A stretch of 64,000 bases of DNA, from the NCBI RefSeq assembly GCF_018687715.1, contig NC_056755.1, forward strand, positions 10,737,501 to 10,801,500. The letters are read 5' to 3'. Below the pieces are notes generated by a model, which saw only the letters and a program-made list of their open reading frames with translations, did not search any database and was not told the origin of the DNA. Each line of letters opens with the position of its first letter. Position 1 is the first letter of the stretch. Below, piece after piece: positions 46,408 to 59,115 of this stretch. The position numbers and the translations under genes were made by a program. Source of the stretch: Carya illinoinensis (Eukaryota; Streptophyta; Magnoliopsida; Fagales; Juglandaceae).

Positions 46408-48150
46408 ATGGACTTGGAATCCCTTATCACTCAGATAGAAGCTCTATCATGGCAAGAACTTCCCCTCAACAAGTTTGCTATCCACTCAAGCATCAAGGCA
46501 GCCTAGAACTTCATCCAAAAATTCCTCATTAAAGATCTGGAACCCAACCTTTTCCTATTTACTTTCCACTCTCCACAAGACAAGCTTAGAGTGCTTAACC
46601 AAGCACCATGGAACTTCAAAGGTCATATCCTAATCCTAAAGCCATGGTCTTTAGGTTCTACTTTACAAGAAATCTTCCTTAATCACTCCATTTTCAATCT
46701 CCAAATCCATGGTTTACCTCTGGACCACATGACCCTAAAGAATGCTACAAACATAGGGAAAGCTGTTGGCAACTTGTTGAGGGTTGAAGAAGACCCAATT
46801 TTTGACATAGCATGCAAAAAAGTATATCAGAATAAAAGTCAAAATTAATGTCACTAATCCTTTACGACAAGGTTTCATATTACCAAGAGTTGGTAATCAA
46901 GAGACTTGGATCTCCTTTAAATAGAAGAGGTTATCTGATTTCTGCTATGCATGTGGAAGATTGGGTCACTCCCAAATCTTCTGTAACTACCAAAATACCC
47001 CACCCACGAGCCCTCTAACCACTCAGACATTTCATCAAACATCAGACATGCATGAATCAAATGAGCTCAATCTAATTCCTCTCAACCAAGCTACCGAGCC
47101 ATAGACATGGAAATCAAAAGGGAAGGAAATCCTAATAGAAAACAACCAACAACAAAGGACAATCCACCTCTCGGTTCTCAATCCAAAAGAGCATACCTCT
47201 ATGGGCAACACACAAGGGTAGCCGGAGCTTCATAGCTTCTTTCCATCACCGGCATTCTCCTCTGTGCAAGCTCCAACTGCGGTGCCCCAAGAACATAAAT
47301 TACTGTTCAATTACAGTGCAACACCAACATTCAATTCAGCACCAACCAACCTCACTCAGTTCAGTGATGAATTCAATTACTTCGCTGTTAGGCCATCACT
47401 CGATTCAACTCTATAGAACTCAATAGTCAGATAAAATTTATCCCTCTCACCAGTTGGAACAAAGATTATTTTGACTGATAAGAAGACAACAGTGCATCAG
47501 GTGGAATTTATCTCACAAACCGCAGGAGTGTCAGCTAGGAGATACACCCTAGGAAAAGTACAATGGCGACATATGTATTTGACAATGCAAGGCTTTAAAG
47601 CATAGCAAGCCAAACAAGGGCCAAATCAACTGCAACCCATATATGTGAGCCCAACTCTTTCATTTCATCTTTGTTAGACAAGGCACACTCTTCTTAGACA
47701 AACCAATTGAAAACATCTTCTCCCTAAGGCCAACTACCACCAGTCCATCAAGCCCAACTATTCTTTCAAGCCCCTTAGTCCCACTAGTCACCCCCGAAAT
47801 ACTCAGCACCCGAAGCCTCTCAAGCCCCTCAAGCCCAGATATTTCCTCAGCCCTCAGCCAAATAGATTCAAGCCTTGTCCCACATAACCTAGCCTCACCC
47901 AGACCAATTAGTCCCAAGCAACCAATGTCAAAGAGGCCAAGTATCTCAGCTCCCTCAAATGACCTCCAGCCGCTGAAGAAAAAGATGCAAATGACTTATA
48001 AGCCTGAAACGCCCTACAAAGATAAGGACACAACCAAAGATCATCACCCAGATGATGCAACATTGGCTCTTACCTTACTAGAAATGCAGTCAGGCTCATT
48101 GGGCAAATTAAAAAAAATTGAAAGAGAAGGTCTATATGTCACCTTACAGT
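46408..48150 (+). pseudogene. LINE ORF1 remnant (DUF4283-type, CCHC knuckle)
   Basis: Starts at the ATG at 46408 (MDLESLITQIEALSW). A TAG replaces Trp near 46505. The DUF4283-like region (LFTFHSPQDKLRVL, PWNFKGHILILKPW, QIHGLPLDHMTLKNA) runs to 46848, where the frame shifts. A perfect CX2CX4HX4C knuckle, CYACGRLGHSQIFC, is at 46943-46984. The proline/serine-rich remainder is open only in pieces. In L1 elements this protein binds the RNA. Confidence 0.88.
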
Positions 48151-48224
48151 AGGCCTTTGTCACCATCACCAGGAAAGTCCATAAAAGCTAGAGAGGCAAG
48201 CTTCAAAATGCCTCCCCCATCTAA

Positions 48225-51200
48225 ATGAAGACACTGATTTGGAATTGCAGGGGTGTAGCCCGACCCATGGTAATTAGAAGTTTAAAGGGCTAATATTAGG
48301 AAAAATAACCCAGATGTTATCTTTTTGTCAGAAACCTTGATGTTGGTAAAGTGCACCTTATCTATTGTAAATAGCTTAGGTTTCCACCAGTTTGTTAGCC
48401 ATCCAGCTTCTTGTAAAAAAGGGGGCCTCCTACTTTTGTGGCGTCTGGGTGTACAAATAAAACCTTTTCATATTAATATGAATGCAATTTTAGGTATAAT
48501 TTACTCAGATCCTCCACATCAACCTTGGTTAATTACATATGTCAATGCATCGGCTCAATGGAAATTCAAAGCAAACTTCTGGAGCTACTTGGATTCAATG
48601 CATCAAGCATTCTCAGGTCCTTGGATTTGTATGAGAAATTTTAATGACCTTCTTAACCAATCAGAGAAATATGGAGGGCGCCCAATCCCCTCACATTCAA
48701 CTGGTGGCCTTAAATCTCTAATGGAAAAACATGGACTTATTGACATTGGATACACAGATCCAAAATTCACTTGGTCAAATAACAGACATGGCAATGCCCT
48801 TATCAGAGAAATATTAGATCGTACAATAGCTAATAAAAAATGGCGCCTACTTTTTCCGGATGTAGCATTGCACCATTTAGCTTCCTTGGCTTCAGACCAT
48901 CACCCACTCCTGCTACACACAACAACAACTCAACAAAGAGTCTCATCATTCAAGTTTTAAGAGTTCTAGATTCATGAACCACTCAGCCAGATCATAATCA
49001 GAGAAGCTTGGAGCAAACAATTTAGGGGCAACTCGGCTTACATACTATGCAAAAAAATAAAATCCACAAAGGAAGCCCTCAAGCTATGGAACAAAACTCA
49101 CTTGGGAAGAATTTAGACCAATATTCAGAAAACAGAAAGTGAACTACTAGAAATTCAGAGTAGTCCAACAAGTGTTTACAATCAAGAGAGAGAGAGAGAG
49201 AGAAGCTTCTTCGATTCAACCTCCAAAAAAAAAAAAAATGAAGAATGAGGAAATCTTATGGCATCAGAAATCAAGAATTGCTTGGCTTAGATCCTTGGAC
49301 CTCAACACAAAATTTTTTCATCTATCAGCAACAATCCAAAGAAGAAGCAATGTGATAGACTCCATCAAACTGGGACTAGGTAATTGGACAATGGATCCCA
49401 CTATTATTGAATCATCTTTTATTAATTACTTTAGGTCCATTTACACTTCCTCAAATCCACAAATTTTGAAGCAGCTAGAAAATTTATTTGAGAAGCAGAT
49501 CTCAGATCAAGACAATGAATTACTTAGTGCTATGCCAAGTGAGGAATAAATTTCCAGTGCTTTGAAACAAATCTCAAATCATAAAGCACGGGGCTCAAAT
49601 GGAATGACAACAGTTTTCTATAGACATTACTAGAGTATAATAAAAAGGAGGTCATTGCAGTGATTCAAAATTTTTTCAGAAGTGGAAAACTCTTGAAGCA
49701 AATGAATCATACTAATATAGCCCTCATCCCAACAATCTAGAACCCAAGTGGCTCGAGCCAATATCGCTCAATCAGCCTCATGAATATCATTTATAAAATC
49801 ATCATAAAAAGTTTGGTAAACTGTTTCAAATCCACTCAAGCCAACATCATCTCCCATCTTTAAACAACTTTTGTTCCTAGCCACAACATAAAAGAGAACA
49901 TGATAATAGCCCATGAACTGTTCCACCACCTCAAGAGGAAAACAGGGGAAAGAGGTTTAATGGCCATAAATCTCGATATGGAAAAAGCTTTCGATCTTGT
50001 TGAATGACATTTCCTTTTTACAGTGATGAAAGTATTGGGTTACAACAAAAAATGGATTAATCTGATCAAAGAATGCATCACATTAATGGCAACTTTCTCC
50101 ATCCTAATAAATGGCTCACCAAGTGGTTTCTTTAAGCCACCGAGGGGATTAAGACAAGGAGACCCGATTGCACCTTTCCTCTTCATACTGATCATAGAGG
50201 CATTATCAAGAATTTTATTAAAAGCTGAAACCCAAGGAATTCTTGAAGGAATAAGACTCAACAAAAATAGCACATCAATATCTCATCTACTCTTTGCAAC
50301 GACACCATCATCTTTACGAAGGCAAGTTAAAGGAATGCCCAAGTAATTTCTGACAGTTTGGAGAAATATCAACAGTGGTCAGGGCAAAGAATCAACTTGA
50401 ACAAGTCCAATCCATATTCATCGTGAGAAACACTAACTTAGCATCCAAAACCATAGTCTCTCAGTGGCTTCCATATAAAGCCTCCTCTTCGTGAATGAAA
50501 TACCTTGGTCTCCCTACCTCTTTCAACAAAGCAAAAAAAGAGAACTACAATGAATTGTTGGATAGATTTGAAAAAAAGATTGGATGGTTGGAAATTGAAA
50601 TTATTATTACAAGTAGGAATAACTATGCTAATCAAAATGGTAGCCAGTACCATTCCATCTTATTACATGTCTTACTTTTAGCTACCAAAATTAGTATGCA
50701 AGGTACTCAACTTCAACTTCAAAAATTTTTGGTGGCGCTTTCCAAAATACAAAACTCATAATCTGACTCTAAAGTCATGGAAATTTATTTGCCAACCAAA
50801 AAATCTAGAGGACTCGGCCTCATGCTAATGAAAAATATGAATCTAGCACTATTAGTAAAGATAGGATGGGAAATGAGTAATAACAACATGACATTATGGC
50901 ACTGCATTCTTTCGGCAAAATACCTTAAAACCTCGGGTTTTTGGAGCACAAAGTCAAAGTCGTCACATTCATGGCTATGGAAAGGAATGCTACAAAAAAG
51001 AGACCTTCCCAAGAAAGGAAGATGCTTCCAAATCAACAATGGACTTTCGACTAATGCTTGGTTAGAACCATGGATTCCTACAAAGGAAAATTTCAAGCCA
51101 AAGCCGATCCAATCAATGAATCAAGTTCACCCCTCTCTTAAAGTATATGATTTGCTCATTGAAAACCCAAGATCTTGGGATATTACAAAAATGAAAAATT

Positions 51201-51600
51201 TTTTTGACCATAAAAGCATCATGGAAATTCAAGAAATACCTTTGCCAATCAACTCCTTGAGACAAGATAAACTCATATCGTTCCCGAATCACAATGGCAC
51301 AGTCAAAACAACTTACCATATAGCAGTTAATGATCAATGCATGGTCTAGAAAAAATTTCCCATTGTCTTTTTTCAAGTCCATACGGAGTCTAAAAATTCA
51401 TGATCGCCATAAGTTGATACTATGAAGATTGCTTTGGAATATTCCCCCTACCAAAAAAAGATTGAGCTTTGTCATCCCCCAACTTGGAACAGAAGAGTGT
51501 CCACTGTGTAATGAAGCTGTAGAAACCCTACTTCACCTCTTCATAAAATATCCCATTAATTGGATTTTATGGCAACAAAGCTCTTGGCCGTTAAATCTCC
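48225..51600 (+). pseudogene. LINE ORF2 remnant (endonuclease and reverse transcriptase)
   Basis: Endonuclease: TLIWNCRGV at the ATG 48225, a stop after 22 codons, then a shifted frame (48325-48960) with LSETL, LDRTIAN and ASDHHPLLL. The usual GDFN motif reads RNFN. RT: MAINLDMEKAFD (49960) with a stop shortly after, then NGSPSGFF, RGLRQGDPIAPFLF and SISHLLFA. The catalytic FADD box is broken by a 1-base loss near 50300. The C-terminal part shows CPLCNEAVETLLHLF. Not functional. Confidence 0.9.
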
Positions 51601-51648
51601 CACACTATATAAGACTCTTGGCCGTTAAATCTCCCACACTATATAAGA
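51581..51648. repeat. 34-bp perfect tandem duplication
   Basis: Two identical 34-bp units start CTCTTGGCCGTTAAATCTCC (51581-51614 and 51615-51648). They mark the 3' limit of the plus-strand LINE. Confidence 0.95.
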
Positions 51649-51689
51649 CTGGATAAACTAGTATTGCGAGTGATGAATATTGTGGACTT

Positions 51690-53190
51690 ACTGTGATTAA
51701 TCCTCTGACCTGACCAAACTTGATATTTTTCCAAACATTCTGAAATTTCTTGGGCATTCCTTTCATTCGCTTTCTCAAAAATGATGATATCATCAGCAAA
51801 TAACAAGTGCGAAATTGAGGGACCATTATCATTTAAGCGAATTCCTGCAAAAGTTCCTTAAACTTTCGCTTGAACAATCAATTTGGATAACACTTCAGTA
51901 ACATTATAAAGGAAAATGGTGAAATGGGGTTACCTTGTCTGAGGCCTCTTTATGGATTAAAAAAATCTTGTGGTGTTCCATTAATAAGGATTGAGAAATA
52001 GGTGGTGGTGACACATTCTTTTACCAATTTGATACCAAGTTTGATTGCCATAGTCCTCCCTTTCGAGTATTTTTTTTTTTTTCTTGAGGTGATGGAAAAT
52101 TTTATGAGCAATCATTATATTTTCTTTAAAGGTGTGACCAGGAACAAAAGTTGTTTGGAGTGGGGAAATGATATGAGGAAGAGCATATTTAAGTCAGTTT
52201 TTCAAAATTGTGGAGATGATATTGGTTAACCTGATTGGGTGATAGTGTTGAGGAGCACTTGGATTGGAAATCTTTACGATCTAAGTAATATTTTTGTGAT
52301 TAATTTGTTTCAAGAGTTTTCCATGAAGGAAGAAATTTTGTCGGGTGCCAATTACTTCCTTTTTATGATGGCCCAATAATGTAAAAGAGACTAGTCATCT
52401 CTTCTAGCCCCGGGCCTTTGTGCAATGGGATTTGTTGTTGTAGCAATTTCAAATTCATTTGGAATAACATAGATGAATGTATTTTCAAGATCAGTGATTT
52501 GCCTCTCAAGAGATTTTCAAGAATGGATAGTGTTGTGGATGAGTATGTGGACCGATAATGATTAATAAAAGAAGATTTAGTAAGAGCTTGGTCTATAGTC
52601 CAATTACCTAGTCCCATTGAGGGAGTCTATTGCATTTCTGTGCCTCCAGATGGTTGTTGAAAGATGGTAAAATTTTGTTTTGAGATCTATTGAAGTTAAC
52701 TAAGAAATTCAGGATTTTTTATGCCAAAGAACTTCATAATAAGAGTTTGGTCTATAGCCCAATTATCTGGTCCCATTGAGAGAGTCTATTGCATTTTTGT
52801 GCCTTCAGATGGTTGTTGAAAGATGGTAAAATTTGTGTTGAGATCCATTGAAGTTAACAAGGAAATTTGGGATTTTTTATGCCAAAGAACTTCCTCATGC
52901 CTAATTGTTCTTGAAGGCTGAGTTGGAGTTGTTCTTTTTCTTACTTGGTATTGAGAAAGATAGGTTAAGACTTTGAATCTCGAGCAAATATTTTTCTATT
53001 TCTTGAATGTTGACTTGAACCTTCCCAAACTGAGCTTCATTCCAATGTTTGAGAGCTTCTTTGGTGGACTTGATATTTTTGCATACCAAGCATTTTCCTC
53101 CATCTAAGAATTGACAAACGCCGCATCTATTTCTTCCTCCTCCACGCTTTATGTGATCGCTACTGCATGCTATAATAATGGACATTATGA
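51690..53190 (-). pseudogene. LINE ORF2 fragment, inverted relative to the neighbouring LINE
   Basis: Minus-strand pieces match the pre-RT and RT region of the plus-strand LINE. 52901-53185 has STKEALKHWNEAQFG. 52363-52617 has GLGNWTIDQALTKSSFINH. 52110-52170 has QTTFVPGHT. About 51905-51960 has RGLRQGNPISPF. 51783-51806 has an intact LLFADDII. Stops and shifts make it a pseudogene. Its sequence differs enough to be a different copy, not a foldback of the same insertion. Confidence 0.85.
52575..52900. repeat. ~167-bp tandem duplication inside the inverted LINE
   Basis: The unit starting AGCTTGGTCTATAGTCCAAT (about 52576) recurs as AGTTTGGTCTATAGCCCAAT (about 52743). Both continue to TTTTTTATGCCAAAGAACTT. 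Several substitutions separate the units. Confidence 0.85.
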
Positions 53191-53950
53191 TAATTATTAT
53201 TTTGTTTACTAGTCCAGGATTTTTCTTTTTAGCTTTCTAGTGAAGTTGTTTACTTGAGTATGGCAGGCACAGAAATATTCTCCCCTTCGATAGCGAGCAG
53301 GAAAATTGAAGTAAAGATTATTTATTTAATATTAATATATTAAACCTTAATTAACTTTAGGTCAGCTGACACGATGCACAAGAACAAAGTTTTTCATACC
53401 ATATATTACAATTGGTAGCTAAATGCCATCACAATTACGTTAACACAATGGTTTTATAAAATAGCTTTTAAGTCTATTTCTGAGCTACATAGATAATGAC
53501 AATTTAATAAATAAGCTAGTCCACGAAATTAGTTCTTTTAATATATACATCCAGTGGAAGAGATTATATTTTAAGCTATTATTGATCTTGGGTGTTGGGT
53601 ATTATTGGGCCAAGCCATCGCATGCTTGGTTGGTCATCAGCTTGGGGTAAAGGGGTGACAAGTCTACCTTGTGGATATTATCCTAGATAGATGTAGGAGG
53701 CTTGTGAATTTTGATCAGAAAATAATTGTGTATATATATATATATATAATATCAATAATTCATAATAAATGTCTTGTTGGTGTTTTAAAACATTAAACCA
53801 TTCTAATAAACTCATCCTACTTTTGAAATTGCATAAAAATGATATGGTCCATCGGAAAAAATAAATTCTTTCTCAAGGGTCTTATATATTTATCTATTTT
53901 TTAAAAAAGAGTGCGAGATTTGCATATTCTAAGAATGTAAATATCATTTC
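53191..53950. other. Stretch without a supported gene
   Basis: AT-rich, with a short TA repeat near 53732-53748. No coding similarity or element ends seen. Confidence 0.5.
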
Positions 53951-53951
53951 T

Positions 53952-56240
53952 CACTATAACAAAAATTCATTTTTGAGACTATTTTTGCTTGGAACGAAAT
54001 GAAAATCATCACAAAAAATGAGATGTAGGGACAAAATTCAAATTTCATCTCTAAAAAATGATAGAAGGTGTTTACTGTTCGAATATGTTCGAACGGTATA
54101 TGTAGGGACTAAAACTTTCATCCCTAATAAAATAACTATTTGACATTGACAAAAAATGTTTGAACAAAGTAAAATAAATATTCGAATAGATATCATATAT
54201 GGTCAAACAAGAATATGGCGCGTTAAGTGGACATTGACTTACTGTTAGCAAAACATACAACAAAGTTCAAATGTCAAGGTTAATCAATGTTTGAACATAT
54301 ATTATATATGATCGAACGAAAAATTGGCGGGTTAAGTTACTAAATTTAGCGGGACATTGACTTACCGTTCGAACAAATTATTATAACGTTCGAATGAATA
54401 GGTTAATCAATATTCAAACGTAAAATAAAGAGTTCGAATGGAGATTTATTGCATAAATATCTAGAGAGAATGAAGAAACGTTCGAACAATATATATTCTA
54501 ATCAAATGGTGCCAGAATTTTTACAATTTTCTATGGCAACACAATACCTTACTTAATTATCGACAAATATTTATTTTATATAAAAGATTAGCTATTAAAT
54601 AATATATATACATTTATATATATAATAGAAATCAATAACTAATTTAGAAAAGACAAATACAATTCATAATTAAATGAAATTTACAAAACACAAAATATTC
54701 TCTATACAAAAAAAAAAAAAAAAATGCAAATAAAAGATACAGACTACTATGACCCCAACTCTCTACATGCATCCTCGATTGCGGCTAGGCGTGTTTGTAG
54801 TTGTGTCAGCTGAGTACTAACTGTGACCTGAGTCATAGACATGACATCAATTTCTGTACGTAAGTTAGAAATGCTAGCATTAACATTTGTGTATAAGTCA
54901 GAGATGCTAGCATTAATCTCTATAAGTAACTCAGATATGGCACTACAGATCTATGTACTTATGCATCAATCATCACTGATGTCTGTCTACAGATCTCTAC
55001 ACGCACTATATTTGCCATCTCCTCACGAGTAGGTTTGTGATGCCTCGGCCTGCGTGGATATTTCATTGGCCGATACTCCATGATCTCTCTGGTGTGCATC
55101 TCCCCGATACTTCGATCAGTTCTAGAATAGGAACATGAAGACGAAGTCTCGATTGACCCGTGCTTCGTGATAGGGTGGAGGAGTTGATCGGTCTAACCGA
55201 CTTCCAGACATGCTCTGTAATATCTGGCAAGACCCCGGCATGTAGCAGAAATCATGTGATCAGGATCCCAAATGAAAGTATATCTATCATAATGTGCTAG
55301 GCCTCTGATCGAATTCTAGTGAATATATAACCCACTAGGTAGATAGGCACCCTACGAGCGATGCGTATCATAACTTCGCTTGATACATGCCAACCTCTAT
55401 CTTGTACTACCAAGGATCAATGTTGTTGGCGATGATCAAGTTCATGATCCTGAAAAAACTAGATAAATTTTCATATTTGATGCTCTTCGTCCCATCATAG
55501 GGAGGAGAATCTAAACCAACAACCAACTGCTTCACCTCATGATCAGAGAGGCCATTGAGTACATCTCTATCAAAGCCCTCATCCTCAGCCGTCTCCCCAT
55601 CACCCATTGCTGAAGACTCACTGGGCACCAATTTCGGATACGTTGTGTGCAATCATGGGATATCAATGAAATTGACAAGTATGTTTGCTGAAAGTGTCGG
55701 CGAATATGTCATCATCACATATGAAACAACCGATCGAGCTCTCTATAAAACTCATAGACATATTGATATAGGAAACAAGGTCCCATGCTTCGTAGTTCTG
55801 GTTGAGGATAGGTGTCCAACCACGTACGAAGGAGATAGCTGGCAAGGAACAACCCTCCCAGAGAAGATCCTGAAAGTCAAAGATTGACGTTCCAACAAAA
55901 TAGTCCTCTCTCGAACTGGTTTGCTAGGGGTTGTCCTGGTCTGCCACGATTTCACCCCCTATAAGACATTGTCAACCTGAAATTTGAAAAATAAAATTAA
56001 AAAAAATAGTTATAAAATATCATACATAAACCTCACAAAATTATAAACCAATTAATATAATTTAAAAATGTTTTGCGTTATACAGTTTGAACAAATAATT
56101 AAGCATTCGAAAGGTGCAAAAATCTCAAACGATTACACAATCGTTCAAACGGTATTGAAAGCATAAAAGCATTCGAACGTCAAACATATGTGTTCAAACG
56201 CTTTGATGGTCACTCAACCATTCAATGCATGAGTCAAACA
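53952..56240. mobile_element. Putative CACTA-like element with TTCGAACG subterminal repeats (copy A)
   Basis: A CACTATAACAAAAATTC terminus at 53952 is followed by many TTCGAACG/TTCGAATG motifs (54078-54490). Similar motifs recur at 56085-56215, as subterminal repeats would. Between them is the plant-transposon-protein remnant. I did not find the inverted right terminus. Copy B at 22640-26786 shares the interior from 54430 on. Confidence 0.45.
54740..55960 (-). pseudogene. Putative plant transposon protein remnant with coiled-coil tail (copy A)
   Basis: The minus strand in shifting frames gives an RGWTPILNQNYEAWDLV segment (about 55780-55830). 55407-55652 is the longest open piece and ends FFRIMNLIIANNIDPW. 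An IARRVPIYLVGYIFTRI-like and ILSFGILIT-like region follows, then a tail with SISNLRTEIDVMS that looks like a coiled coil. The order fits the putative plant transposon protein domain that I remember from plant mobile elements. Several stops and shifts make it inactive. Confidence 0.55.
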
Positions 56241-56249
56241 TAGATGGAT

Positions 56250-56715
56250 TATCTGAATATGAAATATTAAATCATTTTTAAGAAATGATTATGGTTGTTA
56301 CTGCTTCTAAAGGAAATGGAAAGACAGATCATCAAATGGCTCACATTATTGTTATAGGTTTTATTGGTCAATTAAAAGACTGGTGAAATTATTATCTTTC
56401 AAGTGAAAAATGAAATAAAATATTAAACCAATATAAAAGTGATGAAAGAATGCAAATAATCTAAACAAAAGATGGCCAATCATTAGAAAATGTTGTTAAT
56501 ACTTAATATTCAGATTTACTAAGCATTGTGTTAGTGATCTTATTCAATCTAAAGAAAGAACTAATGTTTTTTTTTAATTAATTTAAGATGCTCCCAATTT
56601 TTTTTTTTTTTTTTGTTGGTATAAATATGTATTTCTAACTAAAATTATGATAAGAAATGATTGCCAACAACCATACTGGAAGGAAAAGTTCACAGCCAGA
56701 AAAGAGTTGTAAGGG
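56250..56715 (+). pseudogene. Endogenous pararetrovirus-like coat-protein fragment (N-terminal part)
   Basis: Broken plus-strand frames show a GLSEYEIL start, a SKGNGKTDHQMAH stretch and a GFIGQLKDW-like stretch. The 3' part (56515-56700) aligns with 29637-29810. The two fragments overlap and together span a coat-protein-like region. Both are degraded. The assignment carries the same uncertainty as the 29620 fragment. Confidence 0.45.
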
Positions 56716-56719
56716 AGTT

Positions 56720-57502
56720 TTAGGTTAATTATTTTTTATACAATAGATAATTTCAATTCATTTAAGGAAAATTATTCATCTACAATGTTTTTCATTTTGT
56801 TTTATAAATTTATGTAAAATAAATTTTTTTTAATAAAATCATGTAAAACATAATTTTATTTTCAATGGAAGGTATTGTAAAAATCGTTAAAAATCTATTT
56901 ATTTTTATTTTTTAATAATAGAAAGATTCTTGTTTTTAATAGTATGTCATTTCTATAATTGGGCAAACATAAGATCCATGGGTGTTGTATGCATGCTGCT
57001 CTTGTTGTCGGGCACCAAACAGCTTCTTCATGCCATTTGTTCGGCGTACATATGAGAGGCGTTGAGTTTTTAATAAAATAGGAAATACATTGTATTTCCC
57101 TATCGTATTTTTGTCGTGTTAAGACATGAGTATTTTATTATATACATTAAATTAAACACAAACTACTTAATTAAATCGATCAAAACTCCTTAACATGGTT
57201 CATAGCCATTTTTTATCAAAACTCAATTTATATGATAGCCATTTACTGTTGAGAAGAGTTACAAATGCTTGTGATTAGCTTATGTATGATGGTATACAAT
57301 GATGTCTCTCTTATTTTATGAATATTATTTCGATTACATATTGGATAGAAAGTACAATGAGTTGCATAAAAGCAAACCTCAAACTCAAAGGAACATCATA
57401 TCTCGAAGGGTTCTAAAAACATGAGTGCGACTTGGACATCATTACCACGAAATTAGTAAACATAGACAACAATAGAGTGAAGAAGAAAGGAGATCTTCTT
57501 TC
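56720..57502 (-). repeat. Duplicated 3'-flank module of the P450 array (copy 3)
   Basis: Matches 61100-62426 and 8283-8596 in order, with internal deletions: the exon-like block (about 56940-57065), the ATGAGTATTTTATTATATA stretch, and the ACAATGATGTCTCTCTTATT block before the P450 stop. Confidence 0.7.
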
Positions 57503-59078
57503 TCATTTGTGAAGGCAACGTCGGGGAATAGCAAGTAGATGTTTGGCTCTAGGAACTGTAAGGCCAAACTCCTCGGTCATGTCCAACTCAGTTGGTAACA
57601 TGTTATTAGGAAGCTCCCAATCAAAGCAATGAACAGGCTGTGCAACCACGAGTCGAACCGCTGTTAGACCCAACTGTAACCCCGGGCAGCCTCTTCTCCC
57701 AGAGCCAAATGGGAGAAGTTGGAAGTCACGTCCCCGGACATCAATGCTACTCCCAACAAACCTTTTTGGGAAGAACTTCTCAGCATTGGTCCAAACACTT
57801 GGGTCTTGCCCAATTGCCCATACGTTTACCATCAACCTAGACTTCTTGGGGATGTGGAAGCCTTGGATAGTGATGTCCTCTATGGATTCACGATGTATCA
57901 GTAGAGGTGCTACTTGATGTAGCCTCATGGTTTCCTTTACAACCATGTCCAAGTATTCCAGCCTATCCAAATCTAACTCCTCTACCATCCTCTCCAAGCC
58001 CACTACATCTTCCAACTCCTTTTGAAGTTTCTTCATTACGCTTGGATGCTTGATGACTTCTGAAATTGCCCACTTAATTGTTGTTGCAGTAGTGTCCATT
58101 GATCCTGCAATCATGTCCTGCAACGAAATCATTGTCAGGAAATTAGTGATCAACAACAAATTTGAATCAAATAGTATAAAACTTCAATGAATGATTACCA
58201 AGATTATGGCCTTGATATTGGATCGTTCAACACGGTACTCGGAGTCTTCACACCCCATGAAGCTCAGCATGATATCAACAAAGTCCTTAATTTTATTTAA
58301 CTCTTTGGATTGGACATGAGCGTCGATAACTTTCTCTAAAAAGTCATCAAATATCTTATTAATAGCTTTCATGCGTCGAGTCAGCCCCTGAAGGTCAAGG
58401 AGACTAATATAAGGAAGGTAATCACCAAGGTTAGGAGTAGCACCTAGATGCATACCCTCTTGAATTATAGCCTTGAATCCCCTATCATCAAAATCCTTAT
58501 CCATGTACTTCTTCCCCAACACCATAAGGCAACTCATATCCGTGCTGAGGGATGAGACCTTGGCATTGAGATCAACAGCCATATAATCAAAGGCTGCCTT
58601 TTCAATAAACTTCACCAGTAGGCCAAGCTCTTCTTTCCTCATGGATATGAAAGAATTGATTTTGTGGTTGCTAAGCAATTCAATGTTGCACATCTTTTGA
58701 ATGTTGCGCCAATAAGGACCATAAGGAGAGAAGGACAAGTTATTTTGCTTATAAGAGATGTGCTTTGCAAACTCACTAGGTGGTCTACACCTGGTCATGA
58801 GCTTTAAGAAACAGCTCAGCAGCTCGTGGGGAGGAGACAACAATGGTGGGCACAAAGCCTAAGCGCAAGTGCATGATGGGGCCATATTTTTGGGCTAGTC
58901 GATGAAGATCTCGATGAGGAAATTTCCCAAACATGTGAAGATTCCCAAAGATAGGCAAGCCTCTTGGACTAGGAGGTAGTTTCTTAGTCTTGTTCATCCT
59001 TCTCCATGTCCATTCTCGCAAGAGATAAGCAAGAATAGCTAGCACAAGTATTGTCCACATCCAAGCCATAATAGGCAT
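57503..59078 (-). pseudogene. Cytochrome P450 pseudogene with a single 8-bp deletion (copy 3)
   Basis: Exon 1 is 58199-59078 (880 bases) and exon 2 is 57503-58117 (615 bases, intact to TGA). The intron is 81 bp with GT-AG intact. Relative to the intact gene, the only clear disabling lesion is loss of 8 bases near 58788, just after the KAHDQV segment (residue ~97), which shifts the frame. Haem loop [15 protein letters not shown] and AGSMDTT are retained. PERF reads PKRF, and Arg400 is Gln. Either this is a recent pseudogene, or the deletion could be polymorphic or an assembly error. Confidence 0.9.
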
Positions 59079-59115
59079 ATTTCACTCAGATGTTGTTTTG
59101 GCTACAATATCTGAG

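Larger units (their letters stand above)
46408..51655 (+). mobile_element. LINE (L1-like non-LTR retrotransposon), near full length, inactive
   Basis: It has an ORF1 remnant (46408-48150), then an ORF2 remnant with endonuclease (48225-48960), RT (about 49860-50350) and a zinc-finger RVT-like segment (about 51400-51580). It is about 5.2 kb. No poly-A tail is seen at the 3' end, where a 34-bp duplication sits, so the 3' end may be truncated. Confidence 0.88.

Noticed and set aside
55555..55887. 110-codon plus-strand frame
   Set aside because: It is the antisense of the transposon-protein remnant, whose minus-strand motifs are the ones that make sense.
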